From Bathynomus jamesi (lineage: Eukaryota > Arthropoda > Malacostraca > Isopoda > Cirolanidae), in NCBI GenBank assembly GCA_023014485.1, contig JAJOZX010007474.1:62001-126000 (forward strand): 64,000 nucleotides of DNA, given 5' to 3'. Of this stretch, positions 41,976 to 52,419 are shown piece by piece (position 1 is the first letter of the stretch; each line of letters opens with the position of its first letter). The translations under genes and the position numbers were made by a program. The notes beneath the pieces are model-generated. The model saw only the letters and a list, made by a program, of their open reading frames with translations. It was not told where the DNA came from and did not search any database.

Positions 41976-42808
41976 ATTCGACATACCACTCAGCCATTCA
42001 AACTTCCCCAAGAAGGTATGTGTCTACATTTGGAAGGTTTGTGCAAAAGGATATACGATTAAATGAGAATACATGTGATAGATGGAGAGAGGCTGGTGTG
42101 CATTTTCGGTCATTTGGTGTTGGTGAGCTTGTTTTGAAAGAGGTGCATGAGGCTGGAAGAAGGAATGAGTATAAGTTGGCGCAAAAGTTTGAGGGTCCAT
42201 TTGTGGTGAAAAAGGTATGGGAGAATGGGGTAACGTATGTGATTGAGAGGGAGCAAGAGAATGGACAGTGTGAAGAAGTAAGAGCACATCATCGGCAGTT
42301 GCGCAAATGGCGAATACCTCCGGAGTACATCGTATGTCACCCAATGTATGATATGTGTGAGAGGATGGAACAAAAGAAAGCGCTAGAAACCAAGAACATG
42401 ATGGGAATCCAGGATGAATGGATGGATGCAGATCTGGAGTTCTTGATTGTGTCAAAGCGGGCAAAAAGGAAGAAAAAGGTGAGAAGAAAGGGAATGAAAG
42501 GTGAGAAAGCCAGGCAGATAGGTGAAGTATATGAGCTGAAGGATTCCCAGTTGGACTCTGGAACAGCCGCGGGTGAGGCAGAGTTAGAATGGGATGTTCG
42601 GGACTTTGGTGGTTCATGGTGCCAGCCTGGTCCATCCGGGGAATTCTCGTTTGAGGGTTTTGGGGTCTCAGACCTTGAGGGCCTTTCTTTTCTGGGATTT
42701 TCCGAGGGTGGAGGAGAAGAGGAGAAGAAGGGAAATCTTCTTCACTCAGAAGTGGAAAGATTGTGTCAGGGAGGGGGCATTAAGAGTGTGGGATTTACAA
42801 TTCTTTGA
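41965..42808 (+). CDS. Integrase C-terminal domain (GPF type) and tail
   Basis: Continues integrase after the shift: 'CYNSTYHSAIQTSP', 'FGVGELVLKEVHEAGRRN', then 'YKLAQKFEGPFVVKKVWENG' and 'VRAHHRQLRKWRIPP', the GPY/F module of Ty3-like integrases. A basic Lys/Arg-rich stretch ('KRAKRKKKVRRKGMKGEKAR') and a Gly/Glu-rich tail follow, with no chromodomain. The frame ends with TGA at 42806-42808. An overlapping frame (42594-42947) shares the last part and ends in an ATGA overlap with the small frame at 42944. Confidence 0.75.
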
Positions 42809-42943
42809 GAGTGAAAGGGAAAATGTATGTGAGAGAGAAAGGAGTGTAACTGAGCAAAGTATTGTGACCTTAATGGAAAGTGTGAGGGATGAATGGGGAG
42901 TAGATAGAGGTGAAGGAAGTATAAATGAAAGAATGAGGAGAGA

Positions 42944-43129
42944 ATGAATGTGATTGATTTTTGTGAGGAAGTGAGAATGTTATTGCTTGAGATAGAAGAA
43001 AATGTGTTGAATAAAAGCTTAGATGTAGAATTAACAAGTAGTATTAGAGAAGATATTAAAAGTAGATGGGTTAGAATGATAGAGAAAGTGCAACAGTGTT
43101 TAGGGAGTGGTGATGGTAATGTAGTATAA
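42944..43129 (+). CDS. Small 61-codon frame at the 3' end of the Ty3-like element
   Basis: ATG at 42944 overlaps the TGA (42945-42947) of the frame 42594-42947. Predicted acidic, amphipathic helical peptide ('MNVIDFCEEVRMLLLEIEEN'). No signal peptide, membrane segment or recognised domain, so not an env. Its position after integrase and before the polypurine tract is where Ty3-like accessory genes sit. It may be chance. Confidence 0.35.
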   Translation: MNVIDFCEEVRMLLLEIEENVLNKSLDVELTSSIREDIKSRWVRMIEKVQQCLGSGDGNVV

Positions 43130-43826
43130 AGTATTGGGTAGTGTTCTGTAGGAAAAAAAATAGTAGTATTGTATGATGTGTGAAAGAGTGAGTGGTTGGA
43201 AATTCAACCAGGTGGCAGCCTACATTTTGAGGCCAGAAGCTGGGCTGTGCTTGAAGGAGGAAGGTGCCTGGGTGAGTTCCCAGACCTGCTGATCCCTGCC
43301 TCTGGTGATTTGCTGCTTTGCAGGTTTCAACCTCATTCCTGGTATTGTAAATAACTATTGTAAATAACTATTGAAATAAATTAAAAAATGAAATTGTAGG
43401 TATATTTTTTTAGTATAACGTAAATTATTAAAGAGAAAGTAATTGTTAACCAGCTGTTAGTCCTAAATATTGAATGTTTGAATGTTTACTGTATTTGTTA
43501 AATATAAAGATTATTAAATAACTGAATTACAATTTAAATAAATAAATGAATGATTTATAAAGTAAATTTGTAAATATGTTATTCTTATGATAGCCATGTA
43601 TGTAATTAATGATTTAAAAGATTTAAAATTGAAAACAATTATTTTTGAAAAAAAAAAAAAAAAAAAAAATTGAAAAATTATTTTTGAAAAAAAAAAGGGG
43701 TATCTATGTAAATAATTTGTTAATAAATATTTTGGTATAAAAATTGTAAGGAAGGGAAGAGAGAACCATATTAGGGTAATATAGTAGGTGTGTAGGCTAT
43801 ATGGCAAGACAGGTGGAAAGAAGCTT
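43130..43826. other. Non-coding 3' region of the Ty3-like element
   Basis: AT-rich sequence with a 22-base A run (43648-43669) and no supported frame. It separates the last coding sequence from the polypurine tract. Confidence 0.6.
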
Positions 43827-43840
43827 GGGGGGGGGGGAGA
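43827..43840 (+). promoter_or_regulatory. Polypurine tract
   Basis: GGGGGGGGGGGAGA directly abuts the TG start of the 3' LTR and would prime plus-strand synthesis. Confidence 0.88.
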
Positions 43841-44932
43841 TGTGGAGGGTGAACCCTTTCCCTTTTAGTTCTCAGCCCTTTCCCCCTGGCCTTGATTATT
43901 ATTATTTATATATTAAATTTCTTTGATTTTTTTTATGAAATACTTGTTATAGATAGGATTTTAATGGTTCTCTCTCTCTTTCCAGCAAATGAATAAGAAT
44001 GTTAACTGTTAGAAGAAATGTTAGTATTTTTACAAAAGAATAGTATAACCAATAAGTCTTAAATACGTATAAAAAGTAAATAGTAAGGAATGAATAATTG
44101 TTGAATAAGTATGTTATAACAAAAATAGTAATAAGTAAATAAACATTAAGATAAACTATAAGTAGAAAGATAGTAATAAATAATAAGCATTAAGATAATA
44201 AATAATAAACATTAAGTACTAAATTGTTAAAATCTTAACAAAAAGAATAAACAATAAGTTATATATAAAGAAATGGTAAACTTGTAAACAAGGAATGAGG
44301 AATAAAAACAGTTTATTAAATTAGTATGGGAAAAAGAGTGAGAGTTAGACTGTCGCTTGTTAAACCCTGTTAGTAAATGGATAATTAAGTACTGAGTTGT
44401 TAAGTTTTAACAAACAAATGAATAAGAATGTTAAATGTTATAAGATATGTTAATATTTTAATGAATGAAAAAAAAGAATAAACAAATTTAGTAAAAGAGA
44501 CGCTTCTGAGGTTTAAGTGTCGGCGTGTGTGTCAAAACTCGAGTTTTGAGAAGTGGGGGGAACCAATTGGCGCATGTGTGGAAATGTAAATAAAAAATAT
44601 AGTTTAAGTGTGTAATTTGACAAGAGAAAATAAAGAACATAACAGAGGAAACTAAATTCAGGCTGGGTTTGTCTGAGAGGCTGAAGACCGTTATTGGACC
44701 AAGGGAACTTTAAGTTCTGTTAGGAAGGGGATGCCACTAACAGAAGGAAGCTATTCTGGCAAGTAAGAAACTGTTGGTGGCAGGAGCCAGCAGTCGTGGA
44801 ATTGGGGGTCTGGGCAGCGAGCCTGGATCCAACAACCCTTCAAGGTAAGCAGCCTGGTTTCGTGGAGTTCTTAAACAAAAGAAAAATTCTTATTCGTGGT
44901 GCGGCCGTTAGGTTAATCCGAATCCCACCACA
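43841..44932 (+). repeat. 3' LTR of the Ty3-like element (1092 bp)
   Basis: Begins TGTGGAGGGTGAACC after the polypurine tract and ends CCGAATCCCACCACA, so it has TG...CA termini and short inverted ends (TGTGG/CCACA). A possible poly(A) signal AATAAA lies at 44629-44634, with a TATA-like AATATAGT about 30 bases upstream. No second copy is present in the window, so the boundaries come from the polypurine tract, the termini and the comparison with the empty site in copy B. Confidence 0.85.
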
Positions 44933-45004
44933 ATGTACTGAACTGTCCTCAAAACATTAGGACCGATCAATTTGTGATGCGTGATCTTTACGGGGGCTCC
45001 ACCC

Positions 45005-48000
45005 TAGGGTGCCACTTATTTGGGGTGTTTTTCATTGTTTGGGAATTTCTATCAGGACGGGCGCATTTCTGGTGTCATTCCGTCTAAAAACATTGTGTGT
45101 AAAATAGTTTTGAATAAAATAATAATTAGAACTGCCTCAACGAGGTCAAAGTTTATACTTTTTGTCGAAAAGTACTCATGGCGTTCTGTTATCATGTCAG
45201 TTTTCGTTTCGATAGCTGCTGTAGTTTCTGAGTTGAAAAATGATAACAGACAGACAGACGGACGGTCAGAGTCGTTGGTTTAGTCTTCCGCACTGGTGTA
45301 CAGAAGACTAAAATGAGGTATTATACAGGGTGTAACACGAGTTTATCCAAATATTGATACAGGCGAAAGAACATGTTATTCTAAGTAGAAAATGGGTTGG
45401 GACGAGTTTTGCCAACACTAACAGTGTTTCATTATCTTTTTCAGTGAGTTCTGAAACGACGTGATGGCTTCGGCAACAAGATCTAAAACAGCAGTCTATC
45501 TCCTGGGGACCGTGGACCACAGCATCACAGGAAGCATGCTGCCTACGGGAAAGCAGGCGCTTCAGTACTTTTTCCACCTTCACCTTGACGTCAAAAGCCG
45601 ATCAAGGAAGCAGCCGCTGAGACAGTGACCGCAGTCAAGGAATTCTGGGAGCGGTCCCGTATTCCTACGCAGAAAGACCAACGCGCAAGGGACAAGGTTC
45701 TCCGAATGTACGAGAAGTGGCGGGCTCTGAACAAGAACTCGAAACGGCGCACTGTGACCCAAATCAGGAACGAGGCCGAGTTCCTCTCATCCCTTGACCG
45801 CCTCTTCGACATCGCACACGAACAGGCGATGTCGATGATCACAATCGAAGAGGACAGGGAGTTCCTGACGGGACAAAGGGCCGAGGTGCGGCGCGGCCGC
45901 ATCTCCTCCACACGTGACATGACGCTGCACACTGAGGAGGAGCGTGCGAGGAGACAGGAAGCGGAAAGGAGCCGCCGGCAAGATGATGAAAGGGCGAACA
46001 GAGAGAGAGAGAAACTCGTCGAACTGGCATCGAGCTCCAGCTCAGATGCAAGCAGCCCGACTCGGTCACCGACACGGCGTCGTCGCCGAGAAGAAGAGGA
46101 AGAGCTCTCTCTCCCGGGCCCGTCCACGTCGAATGCAGAAGCATCTACGACCCCTTTACCACCCAAGCGATTCCGCGCGTCGAAAAAGATGATCACCCCT
46201 GATCTCTCCGCAGCGATGGATCGGACGAAACTTACCGACCGAGAAGGTGTTTTTTTTGCTGTCGGCGGCTGCGAGGAGCTTGGGCCACGACCCTGAGGAG
46301 CTGGTCTTGAACCGCGAATCCTCCCGCCGCGACCGAGCAAAGTTCCGTGCTATGGCAGCAGCGGAAATGAAGGCAGCCTTCCATCCTACTGTGCCGCTGA
46401 CCGTTCACTGGGACGGGAAAATCGTACCAGCGGCTGACGGAGGCCCTGCTGAAGATCGCCTTCCAGTTCTGGTGTCTGGGGAGAACGTCGACAAGCTTCT
46501 GGCTGTGCCCAGCCTCCCCGACGGCACCGGCCGCGCCATGGCGGAAGCCGTCCTCTCTGCCCTCGAGGATTGGGACATCAAGGGACGGATCTGTGCCCTC
46601 TCTTTTGACACCACCGCCTCAAACACAGGACTCTCAGGAGGAGCTTGCTATATCATTGAGCAGAAACTCGAGAAGACAGTGCTTCATTTGGCTTGCCGCC
46701 ACCACATCCACGAACTGGTGTGCGAGAAGGCATTCACGGCGTGCCTCGGTCCCTCTACTGGTCCTGACATCCTCCTGTTCAAACGATTCGCCGCCCAGTG
46801 GGACTTCATCGATCAAACCAAAGCGAAGCCCTTCGAGGATGGAACCATGCCGCAGCACCTGAAGGACGCCCGCGACGACCTGCTGATCGAATTCAGCCGC
46901 CTCCTCGACGGTCAACATCCACGTGATGACTACAGGGAACTTCTGGAGCTCTCTGTAATTGTGCTGGGCGGTCCGAACAAGCGGGGTGCCCGGTTCGCTC
47001 GTCCCGGCGCCTTCCATCGCGCGCGCTGGATGGCAAAAGTCATCTATGCCATCAAACTGTTCCTGTTCCGGGAACAGTTTCAGATGTCGTCAGGCGAAGC
47101 GGCTGGAATCCGGCGATTCACATCTTCGCCGTGTCCATCTACGTGACGGCCTGGTACAAAGCGCCGCTCCCGGCAACGGCCCCAGCCGCGGACCTCGCGC
47201 TGCTCAAGGCCCTCGTCTATTATCCGGACTCAGCGGTGGCCAAGGCGACGGCGACAGTCTTCGCCAGGCACCTATGGTACTTGAGCGAGCGCCTCGTCAC
47301 CCTGGCCATCTTCGACGAGGGTATCGACTTGGCGACAAAGCGGGAGATGATTAAAGCGATGGAAGAAGAGGAAGGATCGGAGGATCCCCGCGGCGTATCA
47401 ATGTGGACCTGTCCACCGCCTCAATCGCCAACAATACATTGGCCAAGTTCACAACGACTACATCAAAGGAGTTCTTCAAGGTTCTGGACATCAGCACCGC
47501 CTTCCTGCTCAAGGATCCGGAGGAGTGGCGGACGGACCCAGCCTTCATCGCCGCATCCCGCCGAGTCCAGGCCCTTCAAGTTGTCAATGACTTCGCGGAG
47601 CGCGGGGTGGCGTTGATGCAGTCTTTCAACCTGGCCCTTACCAAGAGTGAAGACCAAAGGCAGTTCCTCTTACAAAGTGGTCGAGAAGCACCGCTGTGAC
47701 TTCCCAACCGCCCGCAAGTCCACCGTGACCTCTGCAAAGTAGGCAACAATGAGAGGGAGATGGGCGCCCATGATACCCCCCCCCCTTGAGGGGCTAATAC
47801 TCGAGTTGAGGGGGACCTAGAGTTGAAAGTTAGTATGAGTCCAGTTATATGTTTTAGGTCAAGATTAGTAGCTTGAACAAACTAGAAGTGATATTTTATT
47901 TGCTAGAGGCATAGAACATCATGATCTAAAATTTCTACTTTTCGAGAAAATATACAAAATTTGACCGTATTGAGGCAGAGTTCTAAATATTGTTTTATTT

Positions 48001-48097
48001 CAAAAATATTTTACATACGATATTTTTTGACAAAATGGAACCAGAAACGTGCCCGTCCCGATAAAAATTCAAACTTTCGAAAATAAGTGTCACCCTA
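45005..48097 (+). mobile_element. hAT-like DNA transposon (3.1 kb), GC-rich
   Basis: Terminal inverted repeats TAGGGTGCCACTTATTT and, inverted, TAGGGTGACACTTATTT, continuing with gaps for about 60 bases. A perfect 8-bp target duplication CTCCACCC lies at 44997-45004 and 48098-48105. The empty site is visible in copy B (29571-29580 region). The coding part (45.46-47.74 kb) is strikingly GC-rich compared with the AT-rich surroundings. Confidence 0.9.
45464..47740 (+). pseudogene. Transposase of the hAT-like element, frameshifted
   Basis: Likely ATG at 45464 ('MASATRSKTAVYLLGTVDHS', with 'GSMLPTGKQALQYFF'). Frame pieces follow: 45625-46235 ('FWERSRIPTQKDQRARDKVL', 'LFDIAHEQAMSMITIEEDRE', then a low-complexity Ser/Arg/Glu linker) and 46247-47120 ('VHWDGKIVP', 'RICALSFDTTASNTG', 'LHLACRHHIHELVCEKAF', 'GPDILLFKRFAAQWDFID'). 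The last are 47131-47390 ('KALVYYPDSAVAKATATVFA') and 47403-47740 ('VVNDFAERGVALMQSFNLAL', 'VVEKHRCDFPTARKS'). The SFDTTASNTG and CRHHIHE blocks would hold the catalytic aspartate and the C/H insertion-domain residues of an RNase H-fold transposase. An 8-T homopolymer (46247-46254) lies at one shift. Family known to me only as uncharacterised arthropod/cnidarian proteins; the hAT link comes from the 8-bp duplication. Confidence 0.72.
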
Positions 48098-48721
48098 CTC
48101 CACCCCCATACCCCCAAGACCTAAATTATACAAATGATAATGTAATAACATGTGCCAACCTTGCATGGGTAGTCCGCTAAGTTTCGCCTACCCTTAAACT
48201 GAAACAACACACGTTTATTTTAAGGATTTTTTTACGGCACCTAAAGACCTGATCCTTTCTTAAAATACAAGCACTATTGCATTTAGGGCAGGTCACGGAT
48301 GTCTTAATTATTCCGTGATTGAAAAAAAGGTCTAAACTCTTGTCTTCATCGAGGACAATATGGCGGATCACGTCTTCAAAATCAAATATGCATAACTGAC
48401 ACGTCATACTTCTAGTCACAAAAAAACCAAACTGAACAGAGTTCAACAGACGAAAAATTGCTAAAATGATTTATTTGTAAAACAGGACAAATTGAATTAC
48501 GCAGAAGTAGCCAGAATCACCAAAAATAAGAAATATTCACCAAATAGTTGATATATATATTGAAAAAACACCAAAAATAGGAAATATATTTTAATAAAAA
48601 ACACATTTTATACAAATTTGCACAAGATAATATAATATTTTCTTATTCAGTTTTGATTGGTTATTCAATATATATTGCTGTTATAGCTGGGTGTGACGAG
48701 GTCAAAAAACGAATAATAACC

Positions 48722-49350
48722 AAAATGGGCTTAAACACCATCACCAGATATCCCTTACAGACATCAAACTATCCAACCTTCTTTTGAAAGAATAAAGTGT
48801 ATCTGAAGTTACTACTTCTTCTGTCAGGCTGTTCCAAAACTTAATTACTCTGTTTGTAAAACTATGTTTTCTTAAATTTATTCTACATCTTGGCTTAAAT
48901 AATTTCATACTATGACCTCTAGTCTGGTTATTGTGATCTTTAATGAAAAGACTCAAAATCTATCTTATCCAACCCTTTTATCATTTTATACACCTCTATC
49001 ATATCACCCCTTAACCTCCTTTTTAATGAGAACATGCTTAGATACGCCAGTCTTTCCTTATATGTCAATTGTCTTAGAGATGGTATCATTCTTGTTGCTC
49101 ATTTCTGTACTTTTTCCAGTTTTTCAATATCTTTTATCAAATAGGGACTATTAAATTGAATGCAGTATTCAAGGAGGGGTCTCTCATATGAAATGTATAG
49201 TTGCTTTATAATATTGGGTGATTTGTATTCAATGTGTCTCTGCATGAGATTGAGTCTAGCATTTGCTTTATTTCTGATTACCATACAGTGATTTTAGGGT
49301 TTAAGTTCATTAGTCACAGTGACACCCAAGTCTCTCTCTTTATCATACTT
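48722..49350 (-). pseudogene. CR1-like RT C-terminus (minus strand), proximal part
   Basis: Continuation of the element whose 3' UTR lies at 31150-32747, separated by the TIR element and copy C. It encodes 'VIRNKANARLNLMQRHIEYK', 'SYERPLLEYCIQFNSPY', 'DIEKLEKVQK', then 'LFIKDHNNQTRGHSMKLFKP' and 'FWNSLTEEVVTSDTLYSFKR'. It is nearly identical to the plus-strand copy at 51813-52420, with shifts near 49010-49100. The 5' end is truncated at about 49350. Confidence 0.82.
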
Positions 49351-50325
49351 TTAAAAAACATTTGGACTTGTTTTTAACCAACATACCCAACCAACCACAG
49401 TGCCAGGGTATTCCTCTTTCCTCTGCCAGACCAGCCTTCACAAAATCAATAATGGACCAAATTGTATTGCAAGAGCAAGAGAAAAGAAGGGTAGTGACTA
49501 TGTCATAGCCCCACCTCAGGAGATGCTGAAGAGACTTCATTGCAGCAGCACACCCTTGAGGCAGAAGCGCTTCAAGGTAAATAAGCTATCCTCCCCTTTC
49601 CTGAGAATCTTGGCATAATTATTATCATGACCAGCTGTTTTCTGGTTTCAGTGTATTAATCTTATCAAGAATGCCAGTGTAGAGAATAAAAAATTAGGTT
49701 TGGTTATGTTGGTATTTACCTAGGCCCAAATCCAAGTAAAATTTCCAATTTACACCAGTCTTGACTTTTCACTAAACCTAATAAGCCCCGAGGCCAGTCC
49801 ATTAAGGGACATCATGGGCAATGCAACATGTAAGTCAGGAATACTTACGCCAAAATGCAAAGAAAAGTCGCCTAAGTCTGCTTATGATAAACTGTGGACA
49901 AGAAATACGAAACTAAGTTATAATTAAGAGAAAAGGGGGTATTCAGAAACAAACAGCTGGCCAAAGTGAGCACTCAATCTTAAACTGTTATCCCTTCTAC
50001 TTCTCTACGCCTGCTATACCAAGCCAGGACTAGGTGACTTGTTTACCTGAATCATGTTAATTATCAGATCGGCTGAACGAAAATCAGCCGTTCAATGGTC
50101 TTCAATTTGTAAACAAACGATTACATGCAACGAAAAAGAGCTCATTGACCTTTGACCATGATCCCTAGCCTGACAGCCTAACCAGTAAAAAGAGATTATT
50201 TCAATAGATTTTACTCTTTACCTACATTCAAGAGATGGGGGTAGGAAAAAGTCAGCAGCTTTGAAAGGTGCTGCAGTTGCAGGTATAGCCGGCTATACAT
50301 ACGAGTATACCCTACAACAGTAACT
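49351..50325. other. Low-repeat stretch with one possible exon
   Basis: The longest stretch here without recognisable transposon sequence. A segment at 49399-49579 is flanked by a fair acceptor (pyrimidine-poor but ending CCAACCACAG) and a good donor (AAGGTAAATAAG), and one frame is open throughout. No protein family is recognised. Nothing else is supported. Confidence 0.25.
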
Positions 50326-50846
50326 ACATGCAGCAGTGGCGGCTTTACAGGGGAGGCATGGAAGGCTGTGCCTCCTCGGTTTCAACAGGCTATAAATATT
50401 TTTTTCCTAAATTGCAAAATTTAAAATTTTTAATATAATTTAAGTTAAAAATTTTAATTAGCAATGGAATCACCCTCCCCCTTGAGTATAATTGTAACCT
50501 TTAGCTATAATGGTCAAATTCAGCACGAGAAATCGAAAGTAAGAAGTATTCAGGAAAGCCTCCCTTCAGCTTTTTGGTTGTCATGGCAACGTACTGATGC
50601 CATGCTTATATTCTGCCCTGGATAGAAGAATGGCTGAGAAACAGAAAACAGAGTTCATCTAAATGGAAATAAATCTATTTGGAGACCCGTATTGAGCGGA
50701 GTCCCACAGGGGTCTGTGCTGGGACCTCTGCTTTTTGTTGTCTATATAAATGATCTAGAGGAGGGCCTATCAATGTAAAACCTCAAAATTTGTTAATGAT
50801 ACAAAATTAGGCCATAATGTTAAATCAGTAGCAGAGTAGCAGGAGC

Positions 50847-51682
50847 CAGCGCCGGCCTTAGGATATTTCGGGCCCTGTGCAGAGTATACTGTACGGGCCC
50901 CCCATGACACAAGTCAAATTGTTTTTCATTGCTAATCATTTTATTTTAGTAGATTGTTAACAAGTACAACAAGTAAAATTTAACTATACAAGTGCACCTG
51001 TAACAGAATACCAACAGACCAACAGACCAACAGCCTTTACTATTATTACTACTTATTACTTTATTATTATCAAATATTAAACTATCATAAGAGGTTTCAA
51101 CCAGCGCCGGCCTTAGGATATTTAATTAGGAATAGGATAATTCAATTTAATTAGGATATTCAACAAAAGTAAATACAGAAAATAAAGTTTGTAAATATAC
51201 AAAAAAGAAAATAACTTAATCAACTACAAATGAATATTTGGCAATTGTAATATAAGAATACTAAAACAAAAGAATTAACTAGATTTAATAAAAAGAAACA
51301 TAAACCAATTGCAGGTATATATAAGTAACAAAAATCTTTTCATTAAAATCTATCTACTGTTTTAAATGACTGAGAAGAAAAGAAAAATCAAGCTAATACA
51401 CAAATATATATTACACAATATTACACAAATATATAATGTTACTTCTTCACAGAAAGGGAACTTTCCTTGCTTTCTGTGCTGCAAATTCTTTTATTAATTC
51501 ACTGTAGTCGAGAGTTCGTCCAACTTCATGTTCAACTGATATCAGTGCCAAGCCAGTCAGCCGGTCCTGGACCATTGAAGAGCGCAAGTAATTCTTAATA
51601 AATTTCTGTGAAATTTTCGGGCCCCCCTAAGTTGCGGGCCCTGTGCGACCGCACGGTTCGCACACCCCTAAGGCCGGCACTG
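50847..51682. mobile_element. Non-autonomous hAT element (836 bp) in the CR1-like copy
   Basis: Ends CAGCGCCGGCCTTAGG and, inverted, CAGTGCCGGCCTTAGG, then 'CGGGCCC' subterminal repeats. A direct duplication CAGGAGC (7 clear bases) lies at 50840-50846 and 51683-51689. A second copy of the left terminus lies internally at about 51108. AT-rich core, no coding. Confidence 0.8.
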
Positions 51683-52419
51683 CAGGAGCAATGACAATAC
51701 AAAAGACTTACACCGAGTAACAGCCTGGGCAGATAAGTGGGAGATGAAATTTAATGTTGATAAGTGCAAGGTTATGCATACTGGGCCAAAAAATCCAGAA
51801 TTTTAATACAATATGAATGGAATTTGGATTAAAAATGATGATAAAGAGAAAGACTTGGGTGTCACTGTGACTAATGAACTTAAACCCTCAAATCACTGTA
51901 TGGTAATCAGAAATAAAGCAAATGCTAGACTCAATCTCATGCAGAGACACATTGAATACAAATCACCCAATATTATAAAGCAACTATACATTTCATATGT
52001 GAGACCCCTCCTCGAATACTGTATTCAATTTAATAGTCCCTATTTCATACAAGATATTGAAAAACTGGAAAAAGTACAGAAACGAGCAACAAGAATGATC
52101 CCATCTCTAAGACAATTGACATATAAGGAAAGACTCGCGTATCTAAACATGTTCTCATTAAAAAGGAGGAGGTTAAGGGGTGATATGATAGAGGTGTATA
52201 AAATGATAAAAGGGTTGGATAAGATAGATTTTGAGTCTCTTTTCATTAAAGATCACAATAACCAGACTAGAAGTCATAGTATGAAATTATTTAAGCCAAG
52301 ATGTAGAACAAATTTAAGAAAACATAGTTTTACAAACAGAGTAATTAAGTTTTGGAACAGTCTGACAGAAGAAGTGGTGACTTCAGATACACTTGATTCT
52401 TTCAAAAGAAGGTTGGATA

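Larger units (their letters stand above)
33058..44932 (+). mobile_element. Ty3-like LTR retrotransposon lacking its 5' LTR
   Basis: Internal region from the primer-binding site (33059) through gag and pol to a polypurine tract and a complete 3' LTR (43841-44932). The 5' LTR is absent: family-2 sequence runs straight into the base before the primer-binding site. Flanks ACGTA (33053-33057) and ATGTA (44933-44937) look like a 5-bp target duplication with one CpG-type transition. Copy B has the empty site as CACGTACTGAACTG (29518-29531). A CR1-like element (33842-35993) interrupts gag. Confidence 0.88.
32748..48721. mobile_element. GG-ended TIR element, family 2, copy C, carrying two nested insertions
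   Basis: Left end GGTAATTATTCGTTTTTTGA (32748), right end inverted GGTTATTATTCGTTTTTTGA (48721). A perfect 8-bp target duplication AAAATGGG lies at 32740-32747 and 48722-48729. Its own sequence is only about 0.99 kb (32748-33057, 44938-45004, 48106-48721), matching copy B in length and order. The rest is the Ty3-like element and the hAT-like element inserted into it. A left-end palindrome (TACGCATTTGCACAGGAAAT) is present as in copies A and B. Confidence 0.9.

Noticed and set aside
36145..42635. Long minus-strand frames opposite the Ty3-like gag-pol
   Set aside because: They are Ser/Leu/Pro/His-rich shadows of a strongly purine-rich coding strand, with no motifs.
42944..43129. An env-like gene in the Ty3-like element
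   Set aside because: The small frame has no signal peptide, membrane segment or glycosylation pattern; no frame between integrase and the LTR fits an envelope.
45591..46340. 249-codon minus-strand frame opposite the hAT-like transposase
   Set aside because: Composition-driven shadow (Ser/Arg-rich) of the GC-rich coding strand, which carries the family motifs.
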